A stretch of DNA of 13,414 nucleotides. It comes from JAVBKE01 sp031554215 (GTDB lineage: Bacteria > Bacillota > Bacilli > JARBTR01). Position 1 is the stretch's first letter; every line of letters begins with the position of its first letter. Positions 1-6,933 of the stretch are shown in pieces. Below the pieces are notes generated by a model that was not told where the DNA came from, made no database searches, and was given only the letters and a program-made list of their open reading frames with translations. The DNA lies in the NCBI GenBank assembly GCA_031554215.1, contig JAVBKF010000058.1:1-13414 (forward strand). The letters run 5' to 3'. The position numbers and the translations under genes are program-made.

Positions 1-586
1 TATGCCTTTCTAATGCTATTTTCAATGTATCGATAGCAAGGTCGGCAGTCATATGCGCACCATTCAGGGAAGCTATAACAGAACGATCAAATAAATCAAT
101 GATTGTGCAGTTGTAACGTGTAGTACCATCTTTTAAAAATAGGTAAGTGAAATCAGTACACCAAATCTTGTTCTTTTCCTTGGCGCTAAATTGCTGATTT
201 AATCTATTCGCAAATACTTGATTCGTTTTACCCTTGCGGTATTTTGGTTTTCTCTTTCTTACGATCGAACGGAGCCCCAGCTCGCGCATGTACTTATAGT
301 TAGTTGTACTGCTTCTTTTATGTCCTAAAGGTATCAGTAAGTGCCGCATCATTCTGTATCCAGGAACACCCTGTCTTTCGTGATACACTTCTACTATTTT
401 TCGCTCCACCATTGTTTTTTGCTCGTAGTAAAGTGCCCTTCTATTCTTCAAAAAATTATAGTAGGCATTTGGATAAATTTGAAGTCTACTGAGTAGCCAA
501 TTCAGACCGAACTCATCCTTATTTTTCTCAATAAATTGATAAATCTTTAATCGATTTCTTTCGCAAAGAATGCCGCTGCCTTTTTT
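1..586 (-). CDS. IS3-family transposase OrfB (integrase), partial, reached by -1 frameshift
   Basis: The minus-strand -1 frame is open from the slippery site to the window edge, 195 codons. It would be expressed as the C-terminal part of an OrfAB fusion. Translated segments read QIYPNAYYNFLKNRRALYYE, then a helix-turn-helix-like region (GVPGYRMMRHLL, YKYMRELGLRSIVRKRKPKY), then the start of the integrase core with IWCTDFTYL. The Asp codon at 154-152 is the first DDE residue, and IIDLFDRSVIASLNG follows. The second catalytic Asp (HSDxG region) and the Glu should lie left of the window. No stop or frameshift is visible in this part, unlike orfA. It has no obvious stand-alone start or ribosome site, consistent with frameshift expression. 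Confidence 0.85.
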
Positions 587-836
587 AAAAATGCAATTTC
601 CTTTTCCTGTTCTGCTAGCTTCTTACGTAGCCTCCTGTTCTCTTCATACGCATCTGCTTGTTCTTTTACTGTTGGGTTATATCGGCATTCTTCGCGGTGT
701 TGTTGTAGCCAGTAAATTAGCGTTCCTTGGCCTAATTGATACTCCTCTGATAGACTTTTCCTCGTTCTTCCTTCTTCCAAATGAAGCCGTATGATTTTTC
801 TTTTTGTTCTTGTTCGTAATGTCTATGTGTTCACAT
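547..836 (-). pseudogene. IS3-family transposase OrfA (HTH protein), disrupted at its 5' end
   Basis: The 3' part translates as an IS3 OrfA: LHLEEGRTRKSLSEEY plus YQLGQGTLIYWLQQH form the HTH, and ENRRLRKKLAEQEKEIAFLK is a leucine zipper. It ends at the stop at 549-547. The expected start is the ATG at 836-834, because AAGGAG stands 7 bases upstream. Its second codon is TGA (833-831). Reading through gives THRHYEQEQKEK, which joins IIRLHLEEG only if one A is added to the run at 795-799. So there is a nonsense codon plus a one-base deletion. A TTG at 780-778 is the first start-like codon in the good frame, but it lies inside the HTH and has no ribosome site. Loss of OrfA should impair transposition. 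A sequencing error in the A-run could explain one lesion but not the stop. Confidence 0.7.
580..586 (-). promoter_or_regulatory. Programmed -1 ribosomal frameshift site (A AAA AAG)
   Basis: In the orfA frame the codons are TTA AAA AAG, so the heptamer A AAA AAG is correctly phased for tandem -1 slippage. After the slip the reading continues KKGSGILCERNRLKIYQFIE directly into orfB without a stop. IS3-family elements characteristically use this heptamer to make the OrfAB transposase. I did not identify the downstream stimulatory structure. Confidence 0.75.
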
Positions 837-918
837 TTGAACACTCCTTGATTTTTATTTTACCAATTTTTTATACCAAGGTGTTACAACGCTATTGTAT
901 CAGAACAATCAGGACACT

Positions 919-973
919 TTCTTTTTATCGCCTAATAGGCATTAAATAATATTATATATATACCAATTGCATA
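919..973. other. AT-rich spacer between IS end and operon promoter
   Basis: This non-coding stretch is almost pure A/T from 941 to 960 and includes a 10-bp perfect palindrome, ATAATATTAT (946-955). Its position immediately upstream of the -35 box fits an UP-element-like region or a protein-binding site. In such AT-rich DNA a palindrome of this length can arise by chance. No open frame of interest is present. Confidence 0.35.
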
Positions 974-1002
974 TTGATATTTGTGGTTGTTAATCTTATA
1001 AT
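974..1002 (+). promoter_or_regulatory. Sigma-A type promoter for the terD-terC operon
   Basis: TTGATA (974-979) and a perfect TATAAT (997-1002) are separated by exactly 17 bases. Transcription would start near 1009, giving a leader of about 80 nt before the first terD start at 1092. B. subtilis yce genes are known to respond to general and envelope stress sigma factors, but I see no convincing sigma-B or ECF-type -35/-10 pair here. The sequence itself supports only a housekeeping promoter. Confidence 0.75.
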
Positions 1003-1091
1003 GAGAAATGTCGCAATAAAAGCCTATTTTTAGGGTTTGCATGTTAAAGTTGTCAGTTTGTAATATAAAAAATTATAAAGGTGGTTTAAAA

Positions 1092-1670
1092 ATGTCAATT
1101 TCATTAGCGAAAGGACAGAAAATTGATCTAACTAAAGGTAATGCAGGTTTAAGTAAATTAATGGTCGGTTTAGGTTGGGACGAAATGAAACAGAAAAGCG
1201 GTTTCTTTAGCCGCCCAGAACCAATTGATTGCGATGCATCTGTATTGATGCTTGACGCAGCTGGTAAACTTGCTGACCTTGTGTACTTCGGTCAATTAAA
1301 TAGTAATTGCAAGAGTGTGAGGCACACAGGAGATAACTTGACTGGTGCTGGATCAGGCGATGATGAGCAAGTATTGATTGATTTAAGTCAGGTACCAGAG
1401 CATGTTAACAAGATCGTGTTTATTGTCAATATCTACGATTGCGTGAAACGCAAACAGCATTTCGGCATGATTAAAAATGCATTTATCCGTGTAGTCAATG
1501 CAAGCAGTAACGCTGAATTGGTCAAGTTTTCACTTTCAGAAGATTATAATAACATCACTTCTTTATTCACAGGAGAGATCTACAGACATAATGGAGAATG
1601 GAAGTTTAATGCAATCGGAGACGGAACAAATGACCCAGGATTAAAAGAAATTATTGCTAGATACCGATAA
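1092..1670 (+). CDS. TerD-family calcium-binding stress protein (first copy, YceC-like)
   Basis: 192 aa, the normal size for single-domain TerD proteins (bacterial tellurite/general stress proteins that bind calcium through acidic loops). Residues 1-30 hold the family signature ISLAKGQKIDLTK and VGLGWD. The acidic loop is TGDNLTGAGSGDDEQ (79-93), and the C-terminus has the typical YRHNGEWKFNAIG. Compared with the next gene it has a changed region at 33-48 (SGFFSRPEPIDCDAS), and two acidic residues of the loop are Ala86 and Ser88, so calcium binding may be weaker. The start at 1092 is chosen over an in-frame ATG at 1041 because AAAGGTGG precedes it and the family N-terminus begins there. It is the first gene after the promoter and is presumably cytoplasmic. 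Confidence 0.93.
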   Translation: MSISLAKGQKIDLTKGNAGLSKLMVGLGWDEMKQKSGFFSRPEPIDCDASVLMLDAAGKLADLVYFGQLNSNCKSVRHTGDNLTGAGSGDDEQVLIDLSQVPEHVNKIVFIVNIYDCVKRKQHFGMIKNAFIRVVNASSNAELVKFSLSEDYNNITSLFTGEIYRHNGEWKFNAIGDGTNDPGLKEIIARYR

Positions 1671-1710
1671 AATGTTTTCAATTAAAATATATTTTTAAAA
1701 GGAGAAAAAA

Positions 1711-2286
1711 ATGGCTATTAATCTCTCAAAGGGACAAAAAGTTGATTTAACGAAAACAAACCCTGGCTTAAACAAAATTACTGTTGGCCTCGGTTGGGAC
1801 ACAAATAAATACGATGGAGGAAGCGCTTTTGATTTAGATGCTTCTATTTTCCTTCTTAATAGTTCTGGCAAATGTGCTAGCGATGCTGATTTTGTTTTTT
1901 ATAACAATAGTGCTGGCGGCAATGGTTCTGTTGTTCACTCGGGTGATAATCTTACTGGAGATGGAGACGGAGATGACGAACAAGTACAGGTTGATTTAAG
2001 CGCTATTCCAGCTAGTATTGCGAAAGTTACGTTTGCAATTACAATCCACGATGCTGAAGAAAGAAACCAAAATTTTGGACAAGTATCTAACTCATTTGTG
2101 CGAATTGTGAACACTTCATCAAATGAAGAAATGATTCGTTACGATTTAGGCGAAGATTTCTCTATTGAGACTGCAATTGTTGTTGGCGAGTTATATCGTC
2201 ATGGTGCTGAGTGGAAGTTTAATGCAATAGGTAGCGGGTATCAAGGTGGACTTGCTTCTTTGATTCGTGACTTTGGTTTAAACTAA
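1711..2286 (+). CDS. TerD-family calcium-binding stress protein (second copy)
   Basis: 191 aa, a canonical TerD protein. It begins AINLSKGQKVDLTKTNPGL, then VGLGWDTNKYDGG, FDLDASIFLL (40-49), and a complete acidic calcium loop GDNLTGDGDGDDEQ (78-91), then YRHGAEWKFNAIGSGYQGGL near the C-terminus. AAAGGAG lies 7 bases before the ATG. It sits 40 bp after the first terD with no terminator between them, so the two are co-transcribed. It is much closer in sequence to the decayed third copy downstream than to the first copy, suggesting the second and third arose by tandem duplication. Members of this family in Bacillus are linked to tellurite, envelope and general stress. The exact paralogue (YceD or YceE) cannot be fixed without alignment. 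Confidence 0.95.
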   Translation: MAINLSKGQKVDLTKTNPGLNKITVGLGWDTNKYDGGSAFDLDASIFLLNSSGKCASDADFVFYNNSAGGNGSVVHSGDNLTGDGDGDDEQVQVDLSAIPASIAKVTFAITIHDAEERNQNFGQVSNSFVRIVNTSSNEEMIRYDLGEDFSIETAIVVGELYRHGAEWKFNAIGSGYQGGLASLIRDFGLN

Positions 2287-2313
2287 ATTTGTAGAAAAGG
2301 AAGGTAATTTATC

Positions 2314-2863
2314 ATGGCAGTTTCTTTACATAAGGGACAAAAAAATTGATTTGACAAAATCAAATCCTAGTTTGACGAAAGTCATTATCGGATTAGGCTG
2401 GGAAACTAATAAGTATGCAGGCAACAATGACTTCGTTCTAGATGCAAGTGCAATTTAGGAGATTTTATTTTTTACAACAACCTGAAAAGTGAAAATGATG
2501 CTGTCATTCACACGGGTGATAATCGAACTGGTGAAGGTGATGGAGATGATGAGCAGTTGACTGTTGAATTCGCAAAATTACCAACGTAGTTCGAGAAGAT
2601 TTCATTTACGGTTACGATCCATGATGCAGATGCGTGTAAGCAAAACTTTGGACAGGTTTCAAATGCTTTTGTTCGTGTGCTTGATGCTAGCAATGAGCAA
2701 GAAATGATTCGCTATGATCTTGGTGAGGATTTCTCTGTAGAGACCTCAGTGGTTGTATGTGAGTTGTACAAGCATGATGCTGACTGGAAGTTCAATGCTG
2801 TTGGAAGTGGCTTTACAGGTGGGTTTATCTGAACTTTGTAAAAACTTTGGTGTGGATATATAA
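2314..2863 (+). pseudogene. Decayed third TerD-family gene
   Basis: The ATG at 2314 has a good ribosome site (AAAGGAAGG, 2296-2304). The first codons read MAVSLHKGQK, but a seven-A run (2339-2345) has one base too many and a TGA follows at 2347. The correct frame resumes with IDLTKSNPSLTK, VIIGLGWETNKY and FVLDAS. About 31 bp that the second copy has between DAS and DFVFYNN are missing here (around 2450-2460, leaving TAG at 2456). The frame then resumes with GDFIFYNN and the acidic loop HTGDNRTGEGDGDDEQ. An in-frame TAG follows at 2587. A third shift near 2821-2826 must be corrected to read LSELCKNFGVDI and the TAA at 2861. Four lesions make a functional product very unlikely. The intact promoter-side copies presumably cover its role. 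Confidence 0.93.
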
Positions 2864-2885
2864 ATATGATTAGTAGGGAGTAAAT

Positions 2886-3650
2886 ATGGATTTTTTTCAA
2901 GGAATAGCTGAAAACTACAGCAGTTTCTTCTCATGGGATCAATTTGTGAATGCGCTATCGACGCCTGAAAACTGGGCGATCATAGGTTCACTGATTATTC
3001 TTGAGGGATTATTATCAGCAGATAATGCTTTAGTTTTGGCAGTAATGGTCAGACACTTACCAGAGGACCAACGTAAGAAGGCGCTTTTTTATGGTATCTT
3101 TGGTGCGTATGTATTTAGATTTATTGCGATTGGTATTGGGGCTTACCTGATTCAGGTTGTTTGGATAAAAGTTGCCGGAGGTTTATATCTTCTTTGGTTA
3201 GCCTATTCGAATTTGTTCAGGGGGTCCCCAGGTGAAAACGATCTCGGTGATCAAGAGAAACGAAAGCAATGGGGTTTCTGGAGAACAATTCTAGCAGTCG
3301 AGATGATGGACATTGCATTCAGTATTGACAGTGTAGTCGCTGCTTTAGGCGTATCAAATGAGGTATGGGTACTAATGATCGGCGGTATGCTTGGCGTACT
3401 AATGATGCGTAGTGTTGCTCAACTTTTCTTGAAACTAATCGAGAAAATTCCAGAGTTCGAAAAAACAGCATTTATTTTAATTGCCATTATTGGTGTGAAC
3501 ATGATCGCTGGATCATTCGGCTTCCATATAGGCGAAGTGGTCTTCTTTAGCATTCTGATTTCAGTATTTGCTGGTACTTTTGTTGTTCATAAGCTTCGTC
3601 ATCGTAACAATCCAGTTAAAACAGACGATTCCGAGAAGAATGTAGGATAA
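2886..3650 (+). CDS. TerC-family integral membrane protein (YceF/MeeF-like)
   Basis: 254 aa, about the usual length for Bacillus TerC proteins. It has roughly seven hydrophobic segments, including about 30-52, 70-92, 96-111 and 188-206. The family signatures are present: LEGLLSADNALVLA (39-52, acidic residues E40 and D46) and AVEMMDIAFSIDSV (137-150, E139, D142 and D148). The charged loop at about 113-130 lies between the two halves. A basic tail (HKLRHRNN) ends the protein. TerC proteins are metal-handling membrane proteins; in B. subtilis YceF (MeeF) and YkoY are associated with manganese and metalation of secreted enzymes. GTAGGGAG precedes the ATG at 2886, 22 bp after the terD remnant. 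Metal identity here is inferred from the family only. Confidence 0.94.
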   Translation: MDFFQGIAENYSSFFSWDQFVNALSTPENWAIIGSLIILEGLLSADNALVLAVMVRHLPEDQRKKALFYGIFGAYVFRFIAIGIGAYLIQVVWIKVAGGLYLLWLAYSNLFRGSPGENDLGDQEKRKQWGFWRTILAVEMMDIAFSIDSVVAALGVSNEVWVLMIGGMLGVLMMRSVAQLFLKLIEKIPEFEKTAFILIAIIGVNMIAGSFGFHIGEVVFFSILISVFAGTFVVHKLRHRNNPVKTDDSEKNVG

Positions 3651-3664
3651 CAATAGTTTAGAGA

Positions 3665-3699
3665 GGAAGGTTATAGTGCAGACTATCCCCTTTCTTTTT
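3665..3699 (+). terminator. Possible Rho-independent terminator or attenuator after terC
   Basis: The left arm GGAAGGTTATAG (3665-3676) can pair with CTATCCCCTTTC (3683-3694) around a 6-nt loop. This gives 4 bp, a 2x2 mismatch and 6 bp with one G-U, followed directly by a T-run (TTTTT, 3695-3699). The position just after the terC stop fits partial termination between the Ter core and the downstream module. The internal mismatch makes it imperfect. Confidence 0.45.
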
Positions 3700-3842
3700 A
3701 GAATCTAGGGTTTAACGAATGAGTAAGTAAACTTGCGCTTAAATGAGTTGTCACTTTTGTTTTTTCATTGGCACACAGTAGTAAATAGTAGGCAATTGCT
3801 TACCATGTATACAAAACTTTTGTTTTTGGAGAGAAGGTAAGC
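3700..3842. other. Intergenic region before the biosynthetic-module operon
   Basis: There is no coding capacity worth annotating here. A TATACA at 3808-3813 could be a -10 box, but no matching -35 lies 16-18 bp upstream. TTGTCA (3748) and TTGGCA (3768) have no -10 partners at the right spacing. A ribosome site, GGAGAGAAGG (3828-3837), precedes the lyase gene. The downstream genes may therefore depend on read-through from the promoter at 974 or on a promoter I cannot recognise. Confidence 0.4.
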
Positions 3843-5033
3843 ATGATGAAACAATTTTTATTTTTTAATCAAGAGAAAAAAAAGGAATTATTTTATAAGG
3901 AACCACAGTCTTTTTCGAAGTATTCAGACAGAGGGGTTCTGGCGTATGCATTGGGTGGGATTTTGTATATGCCTGGTACGAGAGAGACAATTGCTGAGGA
4001 AATTTTAAACCATAAGTATCTTGTCGGGAGACATGAAGGACTCACTTCGCTAGTAATTTGTTTGGAGGATGCTATTACCGATAACGTTGTCAATTTTGCT
4101 TTTGAAAATATTGTGAGGCAGCTGGTTATTTTACATGATGCAATCGCTTCAGGCGAATTTCAAATGCAGAATTTGCCACTGATTTTCATTCGGGTCCGAA
4201 GTGGTCAACAGGTAAAAGATCTTGTTGCTGAAATTGGTGAGGCAAAGGATGTGCTGACTGGGTTTAATTTTCCTAAATTTGATCCAGAAACGGGTCCAGC
4301 CTTCATAGAAGCGCTTAAAGAAGTAAATAAGGTTGATTTATTTTATGGAATGCCGATATTAGAATCCAGCGAGATCCTTTTTAAAGAAACCAGAATCGAT
4401 AGCATGTTGAAAGTAAAACAGATGCTGGATGAGTGCGCAGATTTAATTTTAAACGTCCGCATGGGCGCCACTGATTTTTCTAGTAAGTTTGGGATACGCC
4501 GGAATTCGGAGACAACGATCTATGAGGTTACTGTTATTAGGGACTGCATTGCTGACATCGTTAATTTCTTTGGAAGAGCAGAAGGTGGGTATGTTATTTC
4601 TGGTCCTGTATGGGAGTTTTTTGGTTCTAAAAAACGGGTTTTAAAGCCAGATTTGCGTAAATCGCCCTACGAAAAGTTTGGTGAGCGTGGACGCCAGATG
4701 AGACGCGAAATTTTGGCGCGTTTTGAGGATAGTCTAATCCGGGAAATTATTTTGGACAAAGCCAACGGGCTAACAGGGAAAACGATTATCCATCCTTCTC
4801 ATATTAAGGTGGTTCAGGCGTTGTCTACAGTATCATATGAGGAATATTGCGATGCATTAGCGATTATAACAGCAGAAGAAAATGGTGTTATCCGGAGCCT
4901 GTTTAATAATAAGATGAATGAAGTGAAGCCTCATACAAATTGGGCTAAGAAAGTGATTAACCAATCCACAATTTTTGGAGTGTTACATGAGCAGAAAACA
5001 TACGTTGACCTCCTCGAACACGCAACAGAGTGA
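3843..5033 (+). CDS. TIM-barrel C-C bond lyase (HpcH/HpaI - citrate-lyase-beta-like), Ter-linked
   Basis: 396 aa. The motifs follow the CitE/HpcH aldolase fold in order: LYMPGTR (41-47), LVICLEDAI (70-78), PLIFIRVRSG (112-121), GMPILESSEI (168-177, E173 as metal or substrate ligand), MGATDFSS (206-213) and GKTIIHPSHI (311-320). These enzymes cleave or form C-C bonds on oxo-acid or acyl substrates using a divalent metal. The Ter-associated branch (C-C_Bond_Lyase of the TIM-barrel fold) has no assigned substrate. It is longer than plain CitE (about 290 aa), with additional segments at both ends. The start could be 3843 or the adjacent ATG at 3846. Its last 47 bp overlap the next gene, so it is coupled to the PRTase and probably acts in the same pathway. 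Confidence 0.88.
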   Translation: MMKQFLFFNQEKKKELFYKEPQSFSKYSDRGVLAYALGGILYMPGTRETIAEEILNHKYLVGRHEGLTSLVICLEDAITDNVVNFAFENIVRQLVILHDAIASGEFQMQNLPLIFIRVRSGQQVKDLVAEIGEAKDVLTGFNFPKFDPETGPAFIEALKEVNKVDLFYGMPILESSEILFKETRIDSMLKVKQMLDECADLILNVRMGATDFSSKFGIRRNSETTIYEVTVIRDCIADIVNFFGRAEGGYVISGPVWEFFGSKKRVLKPDLRKSPYEKFGERGRQMRREILARFEDSLIREIILDKANGLTGKTIIHPSHIKVVQALSTVSYEEYCDALAIITAEENGVIRSLFNNKMNEVKPHTNWAKKVINQSTIFGVLHEQKTYVDLLEHATE

Positions 5034-6363
5034 AGAGGTCAATAGTCAGATTGACGACTACTGGGTAAAAGTAAATATTGAAACGAATGAGTATGACTTA
5101 GATTTGCATGCATTTTTTGAAATGGCGATTCGGAAAAATTTGAAACGGTCATTTCTTTTTGTCAGCAAAGTACTTGGCAAGCACTTGCGAGTAGATCCTA
5201 AGCGGGCGATGCTTGCTGGAGAACTGCTTGCGTGTAAGTGTTTTGCAGAGGTGTATGGGAATGAATCTCCGATGCTACCAGCAATGGTTGCAGCATTTGA
5301 TTGTCCTATCCCAGTTGATTTTAAATTGGAGCGAATGGTGTTGCCGGAGAAGACGCTTGTAATTGGGTTTGCAGAAACTGCCACTGCGCTTGGTCACATT
5401 GTTTTTAATGCTTTTGATAATGCTAGATATGTTCATACAACGCGAGAGGTTCTTGAGGACTTTGATGACCCTATTGTCTTTGAGGAGGAGCATTCGCATT
5501 CAACAACGCATTATCTTTATATTGATCCTAGTTTCATTGATGATTGTCAGACGGTTTTTCTCGTTGACGATGAAATCTCGACAGGGAAAACGGTCGTCAA
5601 CATTATTCGTGAGATGAGCAGACAATGGAAGATCGATCAGTTTGTTGTTCTTTCTTATTTGAATTGGCAGTCAAAGGAGAATCATGCTCGTTTTCTAGAC
5701 TTAGAGAAAGAGTGCCAGATTTCAATTCAAGTTGTTTCATTGATCAGTGGGAAAATAGCGGTAGCCGATGTTTATCCAGTTTATCCTGAGGTGGATTTAC
5801 TAGAAGCGCTAGGCATGAACTGTACAGTTGATGAGCTACCTTTGCCACAGTTTGCTTCTAGGTCAAACATCAGTCAGCAGGTGCACCATCGTGATGTAAC
5901 CCATGTGCCATATATAGAAGAAACAGGACGTTTTGGTTTAGATTCTTCTGAGCATGCACGACTGGATTTGAAAATTAGTGTAGCCGCACTATGCTTAACG
6001 GCAAAGCGAAAGTCTGAGAAGACACTCTGTATTGGTACTGGTGAGTTTATGTATCTACCGCTACGAATTGCGAAAGAAATGGGAGAGAATATTGCTTTCC
6101 AATCTTCTACGAGAAGTCCAATCTATGCGCTTGATCGTGAGGATTATCCGATTAGAAATCGAATCAAGTTTTCCAGCCCGGAGAATCCAGCGGTTGTGAA
6201 TTATTTGTATAACTTGGAGACTGCTGATTTTGATGAAGTGTTCTTGTTTCTTGAACGGAAGACTATAGCAGCAAACTTGGAGCCATTGCTGGCACAGCTA
6301 AAAGGAAGATTTGCCAATCTACACATTGTCTATTTTTCAGCAAAGCGAGGTGATTCTGAATGA
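4987..6363 (+). CDS. Phosphoribosyltransferase with C-terminal TRSP domain (Ter-linked PRTase_2)
   Basis: 458 aa. The N-terminal half is a type I phosphoribosyltransferase: TLVIGFAETATALGH (123-137) and the PRPP-binding loop FLVDDEISTGKT (191-202). The C-terminal half contains FQSSTRSPI, with the T-R-S-P quartet at 375-378 that gives the TRSP domain its name, and LCIGTGEFMYLPLRIA before it. The family is expected to transfer a ribose-phosphate from PRPP to a base-like acceptor; the acceptor is unknown. The start at 4987 is preferred over an upstream TTG (4975) because GGAG stands 6 bases before it; it lies inside the lyase gene in another frame. The stop overlaps the next ATG by 4 bp. Both overlaps imply translational coupling. 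Confidence 0.92.
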   Translation: MSRKHTLTSSNTQQSEEVNSQIDDYWVKVNIETNEYDLDLHAFFEMAIRKNLKRSFLFVSKVLGKHLRVDPKRAMLAGELLACKCFAEVYGNESPMLPAMVAAFDCPIPVDFKLERMVLPEKTLVIGFAETATALGHIVFNAFDNARYVHTTREVLEDFDDPIVFEEEHSHSTTHYLYIDPSFIDDCQTVFLVDDEISTGKTVVNIIREMSRQWKIDQFVVLSYLNWQSKENHARFLDLEKECQISIQVVSLISGKIAVADVYPVYPEVDLLEALGMNCTVDELPLPQFASRSNISQQVHHRDVTHVPYIEETGRFGLDSSEHARLDLKISVAALCLTAKRKSEKTLCIGTGEFMYLPLRIAKEMGENIAFQSSTRSPIYALDREDYPIRNRIKFSSPENPAVVNYLYNLETADFDEVFLFLERKTIAANLEPLLAQLKGRFANLHIVYFSAKRGDSE

Positions 6364-6899
6364 GTCATTATGAGCGAAGGCTCCCAATCTATATGCTTGT
6401 GGACTGTTCTTGCTCAATGGCTGGTGAGCCGATTGAAGCCGTGAAACACTGTCTTAAATCGCTACTAGCGGAGCTGGAATTTGACTCACAGACGAATGAA
6501 GCAACATGGGTATCGATTGTCTTATTTAATAGTGTGGCGAGACAGGTAATACAATTATCAGCACTTCATTCGATCACTTTACCAAACTATTTAGATATGA
6601 GTGGCGTGACGGCTTTAGGGGAAGCTTTGGAACAGCTATCGGACTGGATAGATACTGAGGTTATCACAGGTACATCTGGTGACTGGAAGCCAACGGTTTT
6701 CATCTTCACTGACGGAGGTGTGAATGCAGATTGGGAGAGGAAGGCAATTCAGTTTAAGGCATCAAATAGGGCAAATATGATTATTTGTTCCGCGGGTGCT
6801 TGTAAAGAGAGTGCAGATCTCTCTATACTGACGGCTGACATTGTTAATTTAAACGCTTCCTCGGCACGTGATCTTGTGCAGATGATTACTTGGGATTAA
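6360..6899 (+). CDS. TerY-like von Willebrand factor A domain protein
   Basis: 179 aa, essentially one vWA domain. The metal-ion-dependent adhesion site is complete: D15-x-S17-x-S19 (LVDCSCSMAG), T84 in SGVTALGEAL, and D118 in FIFTDGG. There is no signal peptide or membrane segment, so it should be cytoplasmic. TerY-type vWA proteins occur in tellurite-resistance loci with a kinase and are thought to organise a protein complex through metal-dependent contacts. Here it begins in the ATGA overlap with the PRTase gene (GAGGTGA 6 bases upstream) and is followed 34 bp later by the kinase gene, matching that pairing. The two extra cysteines flanking the MIDAS serine (C16, C18) are unusual. Confidence 0.92.
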   Translation: MSHYERRLPIYMLVDCSCSMAGEPIEAVKHCLKSLLAELEFDSQTNEATWVSIVLFNSVARQVIQLSALHSITLPNYLDMSGVTALGEALEQLSDWIDTEVITGTSGDWKPTVFIFTDGGVNADWERKAIQFKASNRANMIICSAGACKESADLSILTADIVNLNASSARDLVQMITWD

Positions 6900-6933
6900 T
6901 AAACGACTTAATTTTTAAACATTGGGTGAGGGT

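Larger units (their letters stand above)
1..918 (-). mobile_element. IS3-family insertion sequence, 5' part (left end of window cuts it)
   Basis: This is the orfA end of an IS3-family element lying on the minus strand. It contains an HTH/leucine-zipper orfA, an overlapping orfB in the -1 frame with a DDE integrase domain, and an A AAA AAG slippery heptamer between them, which is the usual IS3 arrangement. The outer boundary is an estimate. Read on the minus strand, a plausible terminus begins near 916-918 with TGTCCTGATTG, about 80 bases upstream of the orfA start. The partner inverted repeat lies beyond the window, so neither the end nor any target duplication can be confirmed. The element ends roughly 55 bp before the promoter of the tellurium-resistance-like operon. 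Confidence 0.75.

Noticed and set aside
304..794. Plus-strand open frames of 62 and 74 codons across the IS element
   Set aside because: They are antisense to orfA/orfB, whose minus-strand translation matches the IS3 family, and lack ribosome sites.
1050..1079. Second promoter-like pair TTGTCA-18-TATAAA before the first terD
   Set aside because: Transcription would start at about 1086, after the ribosome-binding site, so it could not serve the gene; the upstream TTGATA-17-TATAAT is better.
1041..1091. Upstream in-frame ATG extending the first TerD protein by 17 residues
   Set aside because: It has no ribosome site, and the extension does not match the family N-terminus, which begins at the ATG at 1092.
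2508..2934. Three short minus-strand open frames of about 61-62 codons
   Set aside because: They are antisense to the decayed terD and the terC start, with no supporting motifs or start signals.
3710..3740. Sigma-B-like GTTTAA after terC
   Set aside because: No GGGTAT-like -10 occurs 12-15 bp downstream.
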